Shown here one piece after another: positions 54,515 to 63,339 of a DNA stretch of 64,000 nt. The DNA lies in the NCBI RefSeq assembly GCF_017312485.1, contig NZ_BMBA01000001.1:124001-188000 (forward strand), given 5' to 3'. Position 1 is the stretch's first letter. Each line of letters begins with the position of its first letter. Under the pieces are notes generated by a model. The model worked only from the letters and a program-made list of their open reading frames with translations. It made no database searches and was not told where the DNA came from. Origin of the DNA: Clostridium zeae. GTDB lineage: Bacteria > Bacillota > Clostridia > Clostridiales > Clostridiaceae. Position numbers and translations under genes: made by a program.

Positions 54515-54543
54515 ATTATAGCAGAACTGATTTTTATTGTAAA
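54515..54543 (-). promoter_or_regulatory. sigma-A promoter of rpsO
   Basis: On the minus strand TTTACA (54543-54538) and TATAAT (54520-54515) are 17 bases apart, about 75 bases before the rpsO start codon. The leader between could fold, with AAAAGGTTTGCC and nearby complementary segments, but no known S15-leader class is clearly matched. Confidence 0.75.
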
Positions 54544-54552
54544 TGAATTTTT

Positions 54553-55482
54553 TTACAATCCACTTAGGTTTTTTCTTGATTCAGCAAAAGCTTTGTCACT
54601 TATTAGTTGCTGCTGTAACTCCTTTAGGCTATTAAACTTTTCTTCATTTCTTATTCTTTCAAGAAAATAAACTTTTAATTCATCGCCATAAATATTTTTA
54701 TTAAAATTTAATATATATGTCTCTATAGTTATATTCTTACCATTTACAGTAGGATTATAACCAATAGAGGTTATACTTTTATATAATTTACTCTTATAAA
54801 CCGTATTTGTATAATAAACTCCTATCTTAGGAAGAACTGAGCTAGCGTCAACCTCAGTATTAGCAGTAGGAAATCCTAGTGTTCTTCCAAGCTGCTTTCC
54901 ATGCACAACTGTGCCTCTAAGAACATACGGTCTAGTAAGTAGTGCATTCGCACCATCTAAATCTCCATCAATCAGAAGATTTCTTATCTTTGTACTGCTT
55001 ATTATATTTTCTTCATTCATCAAAGCACCCATAATATGCAGTTCAAATCCATACTTTTCACTTAAAGCTTTGAGGAGATTTATATCACCTTTATTTTTAT
55101 AGCCAAATCTATAATTAAAGCCAACAATTATCCCTTTAGCATTATATTTCTTTAAAAGCATTTCTATAAATGCTTCAGGTTCAATCTTCATAAACTCTTC
55201 ATTAAAATTTACAAGACAAGCAATATCTATGCCTAGTTCTTCAAGAATCTCAAGTTTGGTTTGGTTATCAAGCAGCAGTTTAGGAGCCCTATCTTTATTT
55301 ACTACAGTTAGTGGATGATTTCTAAAAGTAAAAACCATACTAGAACAGCTATTTTTTTCAGCCAGTTCCAAAGTCTTACTTATTAAACTCAAATGCCCTA
55401 AATGCAAGCCATCAAAACTACCTAGAGCTATAAAAGAACTTTTTTGTAAAGAGATTTTGCTATTTTCATCAATAATTATCAT
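54553..55482 (-). CDS. ribF: bifunctional riboflavin kinase / FAD synthetase
   Basis: A 309-residue enzyme that makes FMN and then FAD. The N-terminal nucleotidyltransferase domain (about 1-180) has GSFDGLHLGHLSLI and the STKIRNLL motif. The C-terminal kinase domain (about 185-305) has GRTLGFPTANTEV and GVYYTNTVY, and the Glu in IETYILNFNKNIYG. The ATG follows AGAGGT. It begins ten bases after truB and ends the nusA-infB operon. Confidence 0.95.
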   Translation of the reverse strand: MIIIDENSKISLQKSSFIALGSFDGLHLGHLSLISKTLELAEKNSCSSMVFTFRNHPLTVVNKDRAPKLLLDNQTKLEILEELGIDIACLVNFNEEFMKIEPEAFIEMLLKKYNAKGIIVGFNYRFGYKNKGDINLLKALSEKYGFELHIMGALMNEENIISSTKIRNLLIDGDLDGANALLTRPYVLRGTVVHGKQLGRTLGFPTANTEVDASSVLPKIGVYYTNTVYKSKLYKSITSIGYNPTVNGKNITIETYILNFNKNIYGDELKVYFLERIRNEEKFNSLKELQQQLISDKAFAESRKNLSGL

Positions 55483-55492
55483 CTTTATACCT

Positions 55493-56371
55493 CTAATCTA
55501 ATAATAATTTTTCTAACTTAAAGCCATCCCTATTCATCTTACCAACTCCAATTAAAGCTCCCTTGTTATCATACACTTTATAAAGCTTTTGAAAATCAAG
55601 TTCATCTCTAATCATTGTTCTATCACTCACTCTTACCCCATTGATTAATAACTTAGAGAATTTTTCATTAACATTAATACTGTCATAAAATTTTAATGCA
55701 TCTTCAATTGATATAATAAAATCATTTATATTAGATTCATTTAAATCTTCTAACTTAACACTATTTCCTAAATTGAAAAATCCATTTCTAGTTCTACACA
55801 AAGCAGTCATAGTTGCACCTACATTTAGTTCATTTCCTATATCAAAGCATAGGCTTCTGATATAGGTTCCCTTGGAGCAAGTAACATCCATAGTGACAAA
55901 AGGAAGATCTAGCTCTATATTATCTATAGAATATATGTTAATCTTTCTTGCCTCTCTTTCAATTTCTTTTCCCTGCCTCGCAAGTTCATATAGTCTTTTT
56001 CCATTAACCTTAAGTGCAGAATACATAGGCGGAACCTGATCTATTAAACCAACAAATTTAGATATTACTTTTAAAACATCTTCATTCTTTATATGGTCTG
56101 TCTCTGAAATCTTAATAACAGATCCTTCTAAGTCATATGTATCAGTTATCATTCCTAATTTAAAACTAACTTTGTATGATTTTTGATTTTCCATTATATA
56201 ATCAATTATTTTAGTTGCTTTTCCCATACAAACAGGAAGAACCCCTGAAGCTTCAGGATCAAGGGTTCCTGTATGTCCAACTTTTTTTTCCTTAGTTAAA
56301 AATCTAACTTTTCTAACTACATCAAAAGAAGTCATACCTGTACTTTTATTTATATTAATTACACCATTCAT
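55493..56371 (-). CDS. truB: tRNA pseudouridine-55 synthase
   Basis: A 292-residue enzyme forming pseudouridine 55 in the T-loop of tRNA. The start NGVININKSTGMTSFDVV, the catalytic Asp in GHTGTLDPEASGVLPV near 38, PPMYSALKVNGKRLYELAR, and SKGTYIRSLCFDIG are all present. A PUA-like C terminus is short. It starts two bases after nrnA ends. Confidence 0.95.
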   Translation of the reverse strand: MNGVININKSTGMTSFDVVRKVRFLTKEKKVGHTGTLDPEASGVLPVCMGKATKIIDYIMENQKSYKVSFKLGMITDTYDLEGSVIKISETDHIKNEDVLKVISKFVGLIDQVPPMYSALKVNGKRLYELARQGKEIEREARKINIYSIDNIELDLPFVTMDVTCSKGTYIRSLCFDIGNELNVGATMTALCRTRNGFFNLGNSVKLEDLNESNINDFIISIEDALKFYDSINVNEKFSKLLINGVRVSDRTMIRDELDFQKLYKVYDNKGALIGVGKMNRDGFKLEKLLLD

Positions 56372-56373
56372 AT

Positions 56374-57327
56374 CTATATCTCTTCTTTTATTTGATTTAA
56401 AACTAAATTTTTAGCTTCGTTTAAGGATATATTTTTCATTGTAATTCCAGAAGCTCTTATATGACCGCCTCCACCAAAAACTGAAGCAACTTTATTAACA
56501 TTTAAGTATTTTTTAGATCTAAGGCTTACTTTGACACCATCTTCAACTTCCCTAAACAATACCGCTCCCTCAACGCCTCTAATTTGAAGTCCTTGAGAGA
56601 TTATATCTGAAGAATCATCTAATACTATATTTAATCTATTAATTGTATCCTTAGTAATTTCCATAACAGCAAGCTTGCCTTCATATATAAGCTCTGTATT
56701 TCCTAATACATAACCTATAAGTTTTAGCTTTTCAAAAGGCTTGTTATCAAATATATTACTATGAATATCTGAATGATTTATATCAAATTTTAGGAGTTCA
56801 GATGCAATATTATGAGTAGTCGGAGTTGCATTTGAATGTCTAAAAGACCCTGTATCTGTAACAAGGGCTGTATATAGACATTTTGCCATATTACTATCCA
56901 TTTCAGCGTTTAATAAATTTATAAGACTATATACTATTTCTGCTGTTGCAGAGGCAGTAACATCTATAAAATTTAAATCACCATAACGATCATTTGATAA
57001 ATGATGATCTATATTTATAATAGTCCCTTTAAATCCTTCTAAATCCGCTGAAATTCTCTCTTTATTTCCACAATCAAGTATTATTACACAATCACTATCT
57101 TCTTTAGGACTTACACATTCTCCATTAAGCTCATTTGAAAAAGGAAGGAAGCTTAAATTATATGATATCGTATCTTTCGATATCATATAAGCTTCCTTAC
57201 CCATTTTTTTTAAAGCTTGATACAATGACAACACGCTACCAGCAGCGTCACCATCAGGAGAAACATGAAATGTAATACCTATTTTATTCATCGGTAAAAT
57301 TTTATTAGCAATTTCATGTAGTGTCAT
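56374..57327 (-). CDS. nrnA: DHH-family oligoribonuclease / pAp phosphatase
   Basis: A 317-residue nanoRNase that degrades 2-5-mer RNA and 3'-phosphoadenosine 5'-phosphate. DHH motifs are HVSPDGDAAGS near 23, ILDCGNKER, NIDHHLSND near 105 and ALVTDTGSFRH, while the DHHA1 motif is FGGGGHIRASG near 290. It sits between rbfA and truB, as is usual in Firmicutes. Confidence 0.94.
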   Translation of the reverse strand: MTLHEIANKILPMNKIGITFHVSPDGDAAGSVLSLYQALKKMGKEAYMISKDTISYNLSFLPFSNELNGECVSPKEDSDCVIILDCGNKERISADLEGFKGTIINIDHHLSNDRYGDLNFIDVTASATAEIVYSLINLLNAEMDSNMAKCLYTALVTDTGSFRHSNATPTTHNIASELLKFDINHSDIHSNIFDNKPFEKLKLIGYVLGNTELIYEGKLAVMEITKDTINRLNIVLDDSSDIISQGLQIRGVEGAVLFREVEDGVKVSLRSKKYLNVNKVASVFGGGGHIRASGITMKNISLNEAKNLVLNQIKEEI

Positions 57328-57328
57328 T

Positions 57329-57679
57329 TTATTTCTCCTTTATCTTCTCTAAAAGAGAATCTATATGCATTCCTTTTTCAATAGACTCATCTAACTGAAA
57401 TAATACTTCAGGTGTATGTCTTAAATTAATTCTATGACCTAATTCTTTACGAACAAAGCTACTGGAACTCTTTAAGGCATTAAAAGTACTATTCTTTTCT
57501 TCTTCACTTAAACTAAATATACTAATATAGATATTAGCATATCTTAGATCCTTTGTTACTACTGCATCTGTTACACTTATCATAGCAGTTAGTCTAGGAT
57601 CTTTTATACTGTTTCTTATTATATCACTTACTTCTTTTTTTACTTCTTCGTTTATTCTTCCGCCTCTATAGTTAGGCAT
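57329..57679 (-). CDS. rbfA: ribosome-binding factor A
   Basis: A KH-like protein of about 116 residues for 30S maturation. It has YRGGRINEEVKKEVSDII, IKDPRL, VTKDLRYANIYISIF and RHTPEVLFQLDESIEKG, the last a strong RbfA signature. The ATG at 57679 follows AGAGGTG; the in-frame GTG at 57688 lies in that site. One base separates its end from nrnA. Confidence 0.94.
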   Translation of the reverse strand: MPNYRGGRINEEVKKEVSDIIRNSIKDPRLTAMISVTDAVVTKDLRYANIYISIFSLSEEEKNSTFNALKSSSSFVRKELGHRINLRHTPEVLFQLDESIEKGMHIDSLLEKIKEK

Positions 57680-57693
57680 GAAAATCACCTCTT

Positions 57694-59784
57694 TTAAAGT
57701 TCTTTTCTTTCAATTGCTTGCATAGTAAAGGCTTCAACGATATCGCCTTCTTTGATATCATTAAACTTTTCGAAACTTAATCCACATTCATATCCTGTAT
57801 TAACTTCCTTAACATCATCCTTAAATCTCTTTAATGATGAAAGCTTACCTTCTAGTATAACTATGCCGTCTCTAATTATTCTAACCTCAGAATTTCTTAC
57901 CATCTTACCATCTAATACGTAAGATCCAGCAATAGTTCCAACATTAGAAATCTTATATGTCTGTCTTATCTCAGCTCTACCAAGTATAACTTCTTTATAT
58001 TCAGGTTCAAGCATACCTATCATAGCTGATTTTACATCTTCGATCGCATCATAGATAATTCTGTATGTCTTTATATCAACATTTTCTTTTTCTGCGATAC
58101 TTACTGCATTGTTATCAGGTCTTACGTTAAATCCTATAACAATAGCATTAGAAGCTGTTGCAAGAGTTATATCTGTTTCAGTTATTGCTCCAACAGCACC
58201 ATGAATTACTCTAACTCTAACATCATCAGTTGATAACTTTTCTAATGATGATCTTATAGCTTCAACTGAACCTTGAACGTCAGCTTTTACTATTATAGCA
58301 AGTTCCTTTACTTTTCCTTCTCTTATCTGGCTATATAAGTCTTCAAGAGAAACTCTATTTGAGTTGTTAAAGCTTTCTTCACGATTCTTTTCTTTTCTTG
58401 ATTCTGCCATTTGTCTAGCAGTCTTTTCGTCTTTAACTACTATAAATCTGTCACCTGCTGAAGGAACATCAGATAATCCAAGAACCTCTACTGGTATTGA
58501 AGGTCCTGCTAGTTTAATCTTCTTACCCTTGTCATCAAACATAGCTCTAATTCTTCCATAAGTTGAACCAACTACGATTGAATCTCCAGAATGAAGTGTT
58601 CCATTACCGATAAGTAAAGATGCAACAGCTCCTCTACCTTTATCAAGTTTAGCTTCTACAACAGTTCCCTTAGCTCTTCTTGATGGATTAGCTTGAAGTT
58701 CAAGCATTTCTGCTGTTAAAACTACCATTTCTAGAAGAGTATCTATACCTTCACGAGTTTTTGCAGAAACTGGAACGCATATAACATCTCCGCCCCAATC
58801 TTCTGATACAAGACCGTATTCTGTAAGCTCTTGTTTAACTCTTTCGATATTAGCTCCTGGTCTATCCATCTTATTTATAGCTACAACCATTGGTACATTT
58901 GCAGCCTTACAGTGATTTATAGCTTCAACTGTTTGTGGCATTATACCATCATCAGCAGCTACTACAAGGATAACTATATCAGTAATCTGAGCACCACGAG
59001 CTCTCATTGCTGTAAACGCTTCATGTCCTGGAGTATCTAAGAATGTTATCTTTTGATCGTTAACATTAACAGTATAAGCACCTATGTGCTGAGTTATACC
59101 TCCAGCTTCTGATTCAGTTACCTTTGCTTTTCTTATAGCATCAAGTAAAGAAGTCTTACCATGGTCAACGTGACCCATTACTGTTATAATTGGAGGTCTG
59201 TTTTCAAGGTTTTCGCCATCTTCAGTTTCCTCTTCAAATATTTCTAAAGTAGCTTCTTCTGTTTTCTTTATAACTGAAACACCATACTTTTCTGCAGCTT
59301 TTTCAGCTGTAGCGAAGTCTATTTCTTGGTTTATAGCAGCCATAACACCAGTGAAGATTAGAGTTTTTATTACATCAGCACCAGGTTTATTTAACTTTTC
59401 AGCTAATTCCTTAACTGTTATTGTATCGCTGATTTCAATAGTACCACCGTCTAATACAGTGCTATCTTCATCATTAACTTCTTCATCATCTGATTTCTTT
59501 TTCTTTCTCTTTTTAGCAACATTATTAACTTCTTCAGCAACCATTTCCTCATATTCATCTACGATAGTCTTAGAAACTTCCTCATCATCGTCATCCGAAC
59601 CTGCTGGAATTATAGTGTGATCACTACCTGCTAATAATTCCTTAATAAGTTCTGCATCTTCGTCTTCTATAACACTCATATGATTCTTAACTTCTATGCT
59701 AAATTCATCCATAAGCAAAGTTATAAGATCCTTGCTTGCTACATTTAATTCTTTTGCTAATTCATATACTCTAATTTTTGACAT
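57694..59784 (-). CDS. infB: translation initiation factor IF-2
   Basis: A GTPase of about 696 residues. An N-terminal IF2_N domain ([17 protein letters not shown]) and an acidic/Lys-rich linker precede a second IF2_N. The G domain has [12 protein letters not shown] near 205, DTPGHEAF and NKMD, and later beta-barrels and the C-terminal fMet-tRNA-binding domain follow. The ATG at 59784 follows GGGGGTGA; the open frame starts at 59820. The N-terminal region is shorter than in Bacillus-type proteins, a common clostridial form. Confidence 0.96.
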   Translation of the reverse strand: MSKIRVYELAKELNVASKDLITLLMDEFSIEVKNHMSVIEDEDAELIKELLAGSDHTIIPAGSDDDDEEVSKTIVDEYEEMVAEEVNNVAKKRKKKKSDDEEVNDEDSTVLDGGTIEISDTITVKELAEKLNKPGADVIKTLIFTGVMAAINQEIDFATAEKAAEKYGVSVIKKTEEATLEIFEEETEDGENLENRPPIITVMGHVDHGKTSLLDAIRKAKVTESEAGGITQHIGAYTVNVNDQKITFLDTPGHEAFTAMRARGAQITDIVILVVAADDGIMPQTVEAINHCKAANVPMVVAINKMDRPGANIERVKQELTEYGLVSEDWGGDVICVPVSAKTREGIDTLLEMVVLTAEMLELQANPSRRAKGTVVEAKLDKGRGAVASLLIGNGTLHSGDSIVVGSTYGRIRAMFDDKGKKIKLAGPSIPVEVLGLSDVPSAGDRFIVVKDEKTARQMAESRKEKNREESFNNSNRVSLEDLYSQIREGKVKELAIIVKADVQGSVEAIRSSLEKLSTDDVRVRVIHGAVGAITETDITLATASNAIVIGFNVRPDNNAVSIAEKENVDIKTYRIIYDAIEDVKSAMIGMLEPEYKEVILGRAEIRQTYKISNVGTIAGSYVLDGKMVRNSEVRIIRDGIVILEGKLSSLKRFKDDVKEVNTGYECGLSFEKFNDIKEGDIVEAFTMQAIERKEL

Positions 59785-59816
59785 AGATTCACCCCCGACA
59801 AAATTCGTTGGATTTA

Positions 59817-60122
59817 TCAAATATTCTCCTGAATTTGAATTAATTTCTTAGCCATATTTTCTTCTGTAACAGCTAATACATTAATTTCACTTCTTCCTAA
59901 GCTTAGTCCTAAGTCTTCTTTAGAGAAAACATCAATGGTAGGGATATTTTTTTCTATGCAATATCGCATAAACATATCCTTACTTTTAGGTGAAAGCTCA
60001 GTTGAGAATATAAACAAATAAATCTTTTTCTTCTTTAATATTTCTTCACATCTATTGTAACCTTCAATTAAGTTCCCGGATTTTTTTACTAGTCCTAAAA
60101 ACTGAAGAAACTTATTAACCAT
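59817..60122 (-). CDS. L7Ae-family RNA-binding protein (YlxQ)
   Basis: A 101-residue L7Ae/L30e-fold protein. It has [22 protein letters not shown] near the start, [15 protein letters not shown], and the C-terminal [18 protein letters not shown]. Homologues bind kink-turn RNA and are encoded between ylxR and infB. The start overlaps the ylxR end by eight bases, suggesting coupling. Confidence 0.88.
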   Translation of the reverse strand: MVNKFLQFLGLVKKSGNLIEGYNRCEEILKKKKIYLFIFSTELSPKSKDMFMRYCIEKNIPTIDVFSKEDLGLSLGRSEINVLAVTEENMAKKLIQIQENI

Positions 60123-60381
60123 TTACAATTTCATCCTTTAAGTTATTATAAATATTCTCATCGATTGTTGTTTCAAGATTTTTATTAAGTCTTTTTGCTT
60201 TGAATGCTTTATCTAAGCATTCAACACTTTTACAGATATAAGCTCCTCTACCGGATTTTTTACCTGTCAAATCAACTGATACAACACCCTCTGGACTTTT
60301 AACAATCCTTATGAGTTCTTTTTTTGGTTTCATTTCCATGCAACCTGTGCACATTCTCATCGGAATTTTTTTTGGTTTCAT
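60115..60381 (-). CDS. rnpM: YlxR/RnpM-family RNA-binding protein
   Basis: An 88-residue basic protein of the YlxR (DUF448) family. It has MRMCTGCMEMKPKKELIRIV and the signature GRGAYICKSVECLDKAFK. In Bacillus, YlxR/RnpM is reported to modulate RNase P activity; the assignment here is by family. The ATG follows TGGAGGTG. Confidence 0.88.
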   Translation of the reverse strand: MKPKKIPMRMCTGCMEMKPKKELIRIVKSPEGVVSVDLTGKKSGRGAYICKSVECLDKAFKAKRLNKNLETTIDENIYNNLKDEIVNG

Positions 60382-60404
60382 TGTAGCACCTCCAAGCTTC
60401 AGAA

Positions 60405-61451
60405 CTATTCAGTCTGAGACTTGCTTTTAATATCAATCTTCCAGCCAGTAAGCTTAGCAGCTAATCTTACATTTTGACCTTCCTTACCTATAGCAAGTGA
60501 TAATTGATTGTCATCTACAACTACTTTAGCAGACTTATTATCTTCATCAATTGCAACATCTAAAACTTTAGCTGGGCTTAAAGCGTTAGCTATATATTCT
60601 TCAGGTAATTTACTCCATTTAATGATATCAATTTTTTCATTTTTTAACTCATTAACTATATTTTGAACTCTTGAACCCTTTGGTCCAACGCAAGCTCCCA
60701 TAGGATCAACAGATTCGTCAGTTGTATTTACTGCGATCTTTGTTCTTGAACCTGCTTCTCTTGCAATACTCTTAATTTCTACTACACCTTCAAAGATTTC
60801 AGGAACTTCTAACTCAAAAAGTCTTTTTACTAGTCCTGGATGAGTTCTTGAAACTAAAACTTGAGCACCTTTTGAAGTGTTTTTTACTTCTACAATGTAA
60901 AGTTTTAACTTTTCATTAAAATTATATTCCTCACCAGCCATTTGTTCATTAGGTCCTAGAATTGCTTCTATTCTTCCTAAATCAACAAAGACATTTCCTT
61001 TATCTTTTCTAATAATAGTTCCAGTGATTATATCAAATTCTTTTTGAATGAATTCATTATAGATAATATTTCTTTCTGCTTCCTTAATTCTTTGGATCAC
61101 TACTTGTTTTGCAAGCTGTGCTGCTACTCTACCAAAGTTTCTTGGAGTTACTTCTATTTCAACAACATCATCTATTTCATATCTAGGATCAATCTCTTTT
61201 GCCTCATCAATTGATATTTCTGACACATCGTCATAAACAAAATCAACAATTGATTTTTGTGCATAAACATGGATTTCACCAGTTTCCCTGTTCATACTTA
61301 CTCTTACATTTTGCGCTGCAGTAGTTGAATTTGCATAATTCTTCTTATAGGCAGCTACAAGAGCATCTTCTAAGGTTGTAAAAATAAGATCTTCACTTAT
61401 CCCCTTTTCTTTTACAATCTCTTTCAATGCACCTATAAATTCTTCATTCAT
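60405..61451 (-). CDS. nusA: transcription termination/antitermination factor NusA
   Basis: A 348-residue NusA. An N-terminal RNAP-binding domain (about 1-125) has EKGISEDLIFTTLEDALVAAYKK. An S1 domain and two KH domains follow, with GPKGSRVQNIVNELKNEKIDI and SLAIGKEGQNVRLAAKLTGWKIDI. There is no C-terminal acidic repeat domain, typical for Gram-positive NusA. The ATG follows AAGGAGG. It is second in the rimP operon. Confidence 0.96.
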   Translation of the reverse strand: MNEEFIGALKEIVKEKGISEDLIFTTLEDALVAAYKKNYANSTTAAQNVRVSMNRETGEIHVYAQKSIVDFVYDDVSEISIDEAKEIDPRYEIDDVVEIEVTPRNFGRVAAQLAKQVVIQRIKEAERNIIYNEFIQKEFDIITGTIIRKDKGNVFVDLGRIEAILGPNEQMAGEEYNFNEKLKLYIVEVKNTSKGAQVLVSRTHPGLVKRLFELEVPEIFEGVVEIKSIAREAGSRTKIAVNTTDESVDPMGACVGPKGSRVQNIVNELKNEKIDIIKWSKLPEEYIANALSPAKVLDVAIDEDNKSAKVVVDDNQLSLAIGKEGQNVRLAAKLTGWKIDIKSKSQTE

Positions 61452-61468
61452 TTTTTTAACCCTCCTTA

Positions 61469-61930
61469 CTAAATCTCCCCTTCGATGTTTACAGACTTTA
61501 TTTTATCTTTAGGAACAGTAAATTTCTCACTGTTTTCTGCGATAACTAATGCTTCATCTGTTACTTCTTCAAGTATACCTTTTACATTTTTCTTACCATC
61601 AACATTTTTAGTGAATTTTACAAAAACTTCTGAGCCTACAAATCTTTTATAGTGCTCTTCAGTAAATAACTGTCTATTAAGTCCAGGCGAAGAAACTTCT
61701 AAATAATATGGATCTGTTATAGGATCCTTATCATCTAGTATATCACTTATTCTCCTACTTACATTCTCACAGTCAGTTAGAGATATACCTTCTGGCTTAT
61801 CGATATATATCCTTAAGTAGTATTCATTGTTTTCCTTTACAAACTCAACGTAATAAAGTTCATACCCAAGTTCATCTACAACAGGCTTGCAAAGGTTATT
61901 TAAATTTTCTAAAAGTGCATCTTTTTTCAT
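61469..61930 (-). CDS. rimP: ribosome maturation factor RimP
   Basis: A 153-residue 30S-assembly factor. LGYELYYVEFVKENNEYYLRIYIDKPEGISL, in pieces (LGYELYYVEF; YIDKPEGISLTDCE), and YYLEVSSPGLNRQL are RimP hallmarks, followed by an SH3-like C-terminal domain with KNVKGILEEV. The ATG follows AAAGGAGG. It leads the nusA-infB operon, transcribed from a promoter with a structured leader (61931-62129). Confidence 0.94.
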   Translation of the reverse strand: MKKDALLENLNNLCKPVVDELGYELYYVEFVKENNEYYLRIYIDKPEGISLTDCENVSRRISDILDDKDPITDPYYLEVSSPGLNRQLFTEEHYKRFVGSEVFVKFTKNVDGKKNVKGILEEVTDEALVIAENSEKFTVPKDKIKSVNIEGEI

Positions 61931-62129
61931 ATCTATCCTCCTTTAAACACCTAGCAATTTTTATTAGTATTCCCAGATAATAAATCTATATTGATTATTA
62001 TGCAAAAACGCAACTCTCAACAAGTTGCGTTTACAAATAGAAAGAGCGGACTTTTATGCCCACTCTTATCTTGCTCTATTGTAAATAATCTACTAGTGTA
62101 ATCATAACATAGTAATTATTGGATTACAA
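61931..62129 (-). promoter_or_regulatory. promoter and structured leader of the rimP-nusA-infB operon
   Basis: On the minus strand TTGTAA (62129-62124) and TATGAT (62106-62101) are 17 bases apart. The leader first forms GAGTGGGC/GTCCGCTC (62065-62044, two G-U), then a terminator-like stem AAACGCAACT/AGTTGCGTTT (62032-62006) followed by T residues. A promoter-proximal terminator suggests that readthrough is controlled, perhaps by NusA autoregulation; this is inference. Confidence 0.65.
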
Positions 62130-62253
62130 GTACTAATTTATATTAGTAGATAAAGGGCTTCTGATTTGTTACATCATTCATCAAAAACATTCATTATTAG
62201 CAATTATTTTAATTAATTATCTTGTTTAAATTTTTATATTGAACTAAACTTAC

Positions 62254-62280
62254 AACAAAAAAAGCGACTAAGTCGCTTTT
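62254..62280 (-). terminator. terminator of ispG
   Basis: AAAAGCGACT pairs perfectly with AGTCGCTTTT, and on the minus strand a TTTTTTTG tail follows. It overlaps the ispG stop codon. The rest of 62130-62253 holds no gene. Confidence 0.85.
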
Positions 62281-63328
62281 AAAAGTTTTCAATTTCTTTA
62301 ATTAATTCATTAACTAGGTCTTTTTCATCAACTTTTCTAACTATTTCACCTTTTTTGAATATTAGCCCTTCACCATTTCCTCCAGCTATTCCAATATCGG
62401 CTTCTCTAGCTTCGCCAGGTCCATTAACGACACAACCCATTATAGCTACTTTTATATTTTTCTTGCAAGATGCTAGCTTACTTTCTACTTGCTCTGCTAT
62501 ACTAATTAAATCAATTTTTGTTCTTCCACATGTTGGACAAGATATGAATTGTATTCCTGATTTAACATATCCGAAAGTTTTAAGTATTTCACGCCCAACT
62601 TTAATTTCTTCAACAGGATCTCCTGTCAAAGATACCCTTATGGTATCACCTATTCCTTCAGAAAGCAAAGTACCTATACCTATACTTGACTTAATAGTGC
62701 CTCTCCATAATGTTCCGGCTTCTGTAACCCCTAAATGAAGAGGATAATTAACCTTCTGAGACATAAGCCTATAGCTGTCAATCATCTTTAATACATCTGC
62801 TGATTTTAATGATATTACTATATCATTAAAATTCATATCTTCCAGTATCTTTACATGTCCTAGAGCACTTTCTACTAAAGCCTCAGGAGTTGGACTTCCG
62901 TATTTTTTCAGTAATTCTTTTTCAAGTGATCCTGAATTAACTCCAATTCTTATAGGAATTTCTCTTGACTTTGCAGCCTCAGCCACAAGTCTAACTCTAT
63001 CAGCGCTTCCTATATTTCCAGGATTTATTCTAAGTGCCGAAACTCCATTTTTTATAGCTTCTAATGCTAATCTATAGTCAAAATGGATATCAGCTACTAA
63101 CGGAATATTGATCCCTTTAACTATATCATTAATAGCTGCTGCTGCTTCCATATCAGGTACTGCACACCTAACTATATCACAACCAGCCTCTTCAAGTCTT
63201 TTTATCTGTTCGATAGTACTTTTAACATCTCTAGTATCTGTGTTAGTCATAGATTGTACTGATACAGGTGAATCTCCGCCTATAAATACACTTCCAACTC
63301 TAACTTTTTTTGTTTGCTTTCTGTCCAT
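62279..63328 (-). CDS. ispG: 4-hydroxy-3-methylbut-2-enyl diphosphate synthase (flavodoxin/ferredoxin)
   Basis: A 349-residue 4Fe-4S enzyme of the MEP pathway that makes HMBPP, the substrate of IspH encoded at 10.2 kb. It has VQSMTNTDTRDVKST near 24, RINPGNIG near 100, and cluster Cys residues in ISCPTCGRT near 265 and GCVVNGPGEAREADIG near 300. Length is normal for the short bacterial type. The ATG follows AGGAGA. It starts eleven bases after rseP ends. Confidence 0.95.
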   Translation of the reverse strand: MDRKQTKKVRVGSVFIGGDSPVSVQSMTNTDTRDVKSTIEQIKRLEEAGCDIVRCAVPDMEAAAAINDIVKGINIPLVADIHFDYRLALEAIKNGVSALRINPGNIGSADRVRLVAEAAKSREIPIRIGVNSGSLEKELLKKYGSPTPEALVESALGHVKILEDMNFNDIVISLKSADVLKMIDSYRLMSQKVNYPLHLGVTEAGTLWRGTIKSSIGIGTLLSEGIGDTIRVSLTGDPVEEIKVGREILKTFGYVKSGIQFISCPTCGRTKIDLISIAEQVESKLASCKKNIKVAIMGCVVNGPGEAREADIGIAGGNGEGLIFKKGEIVRKVDEKDLVNELIKEIENF

Positions 63329-63339
63329 AAAACCATCTC

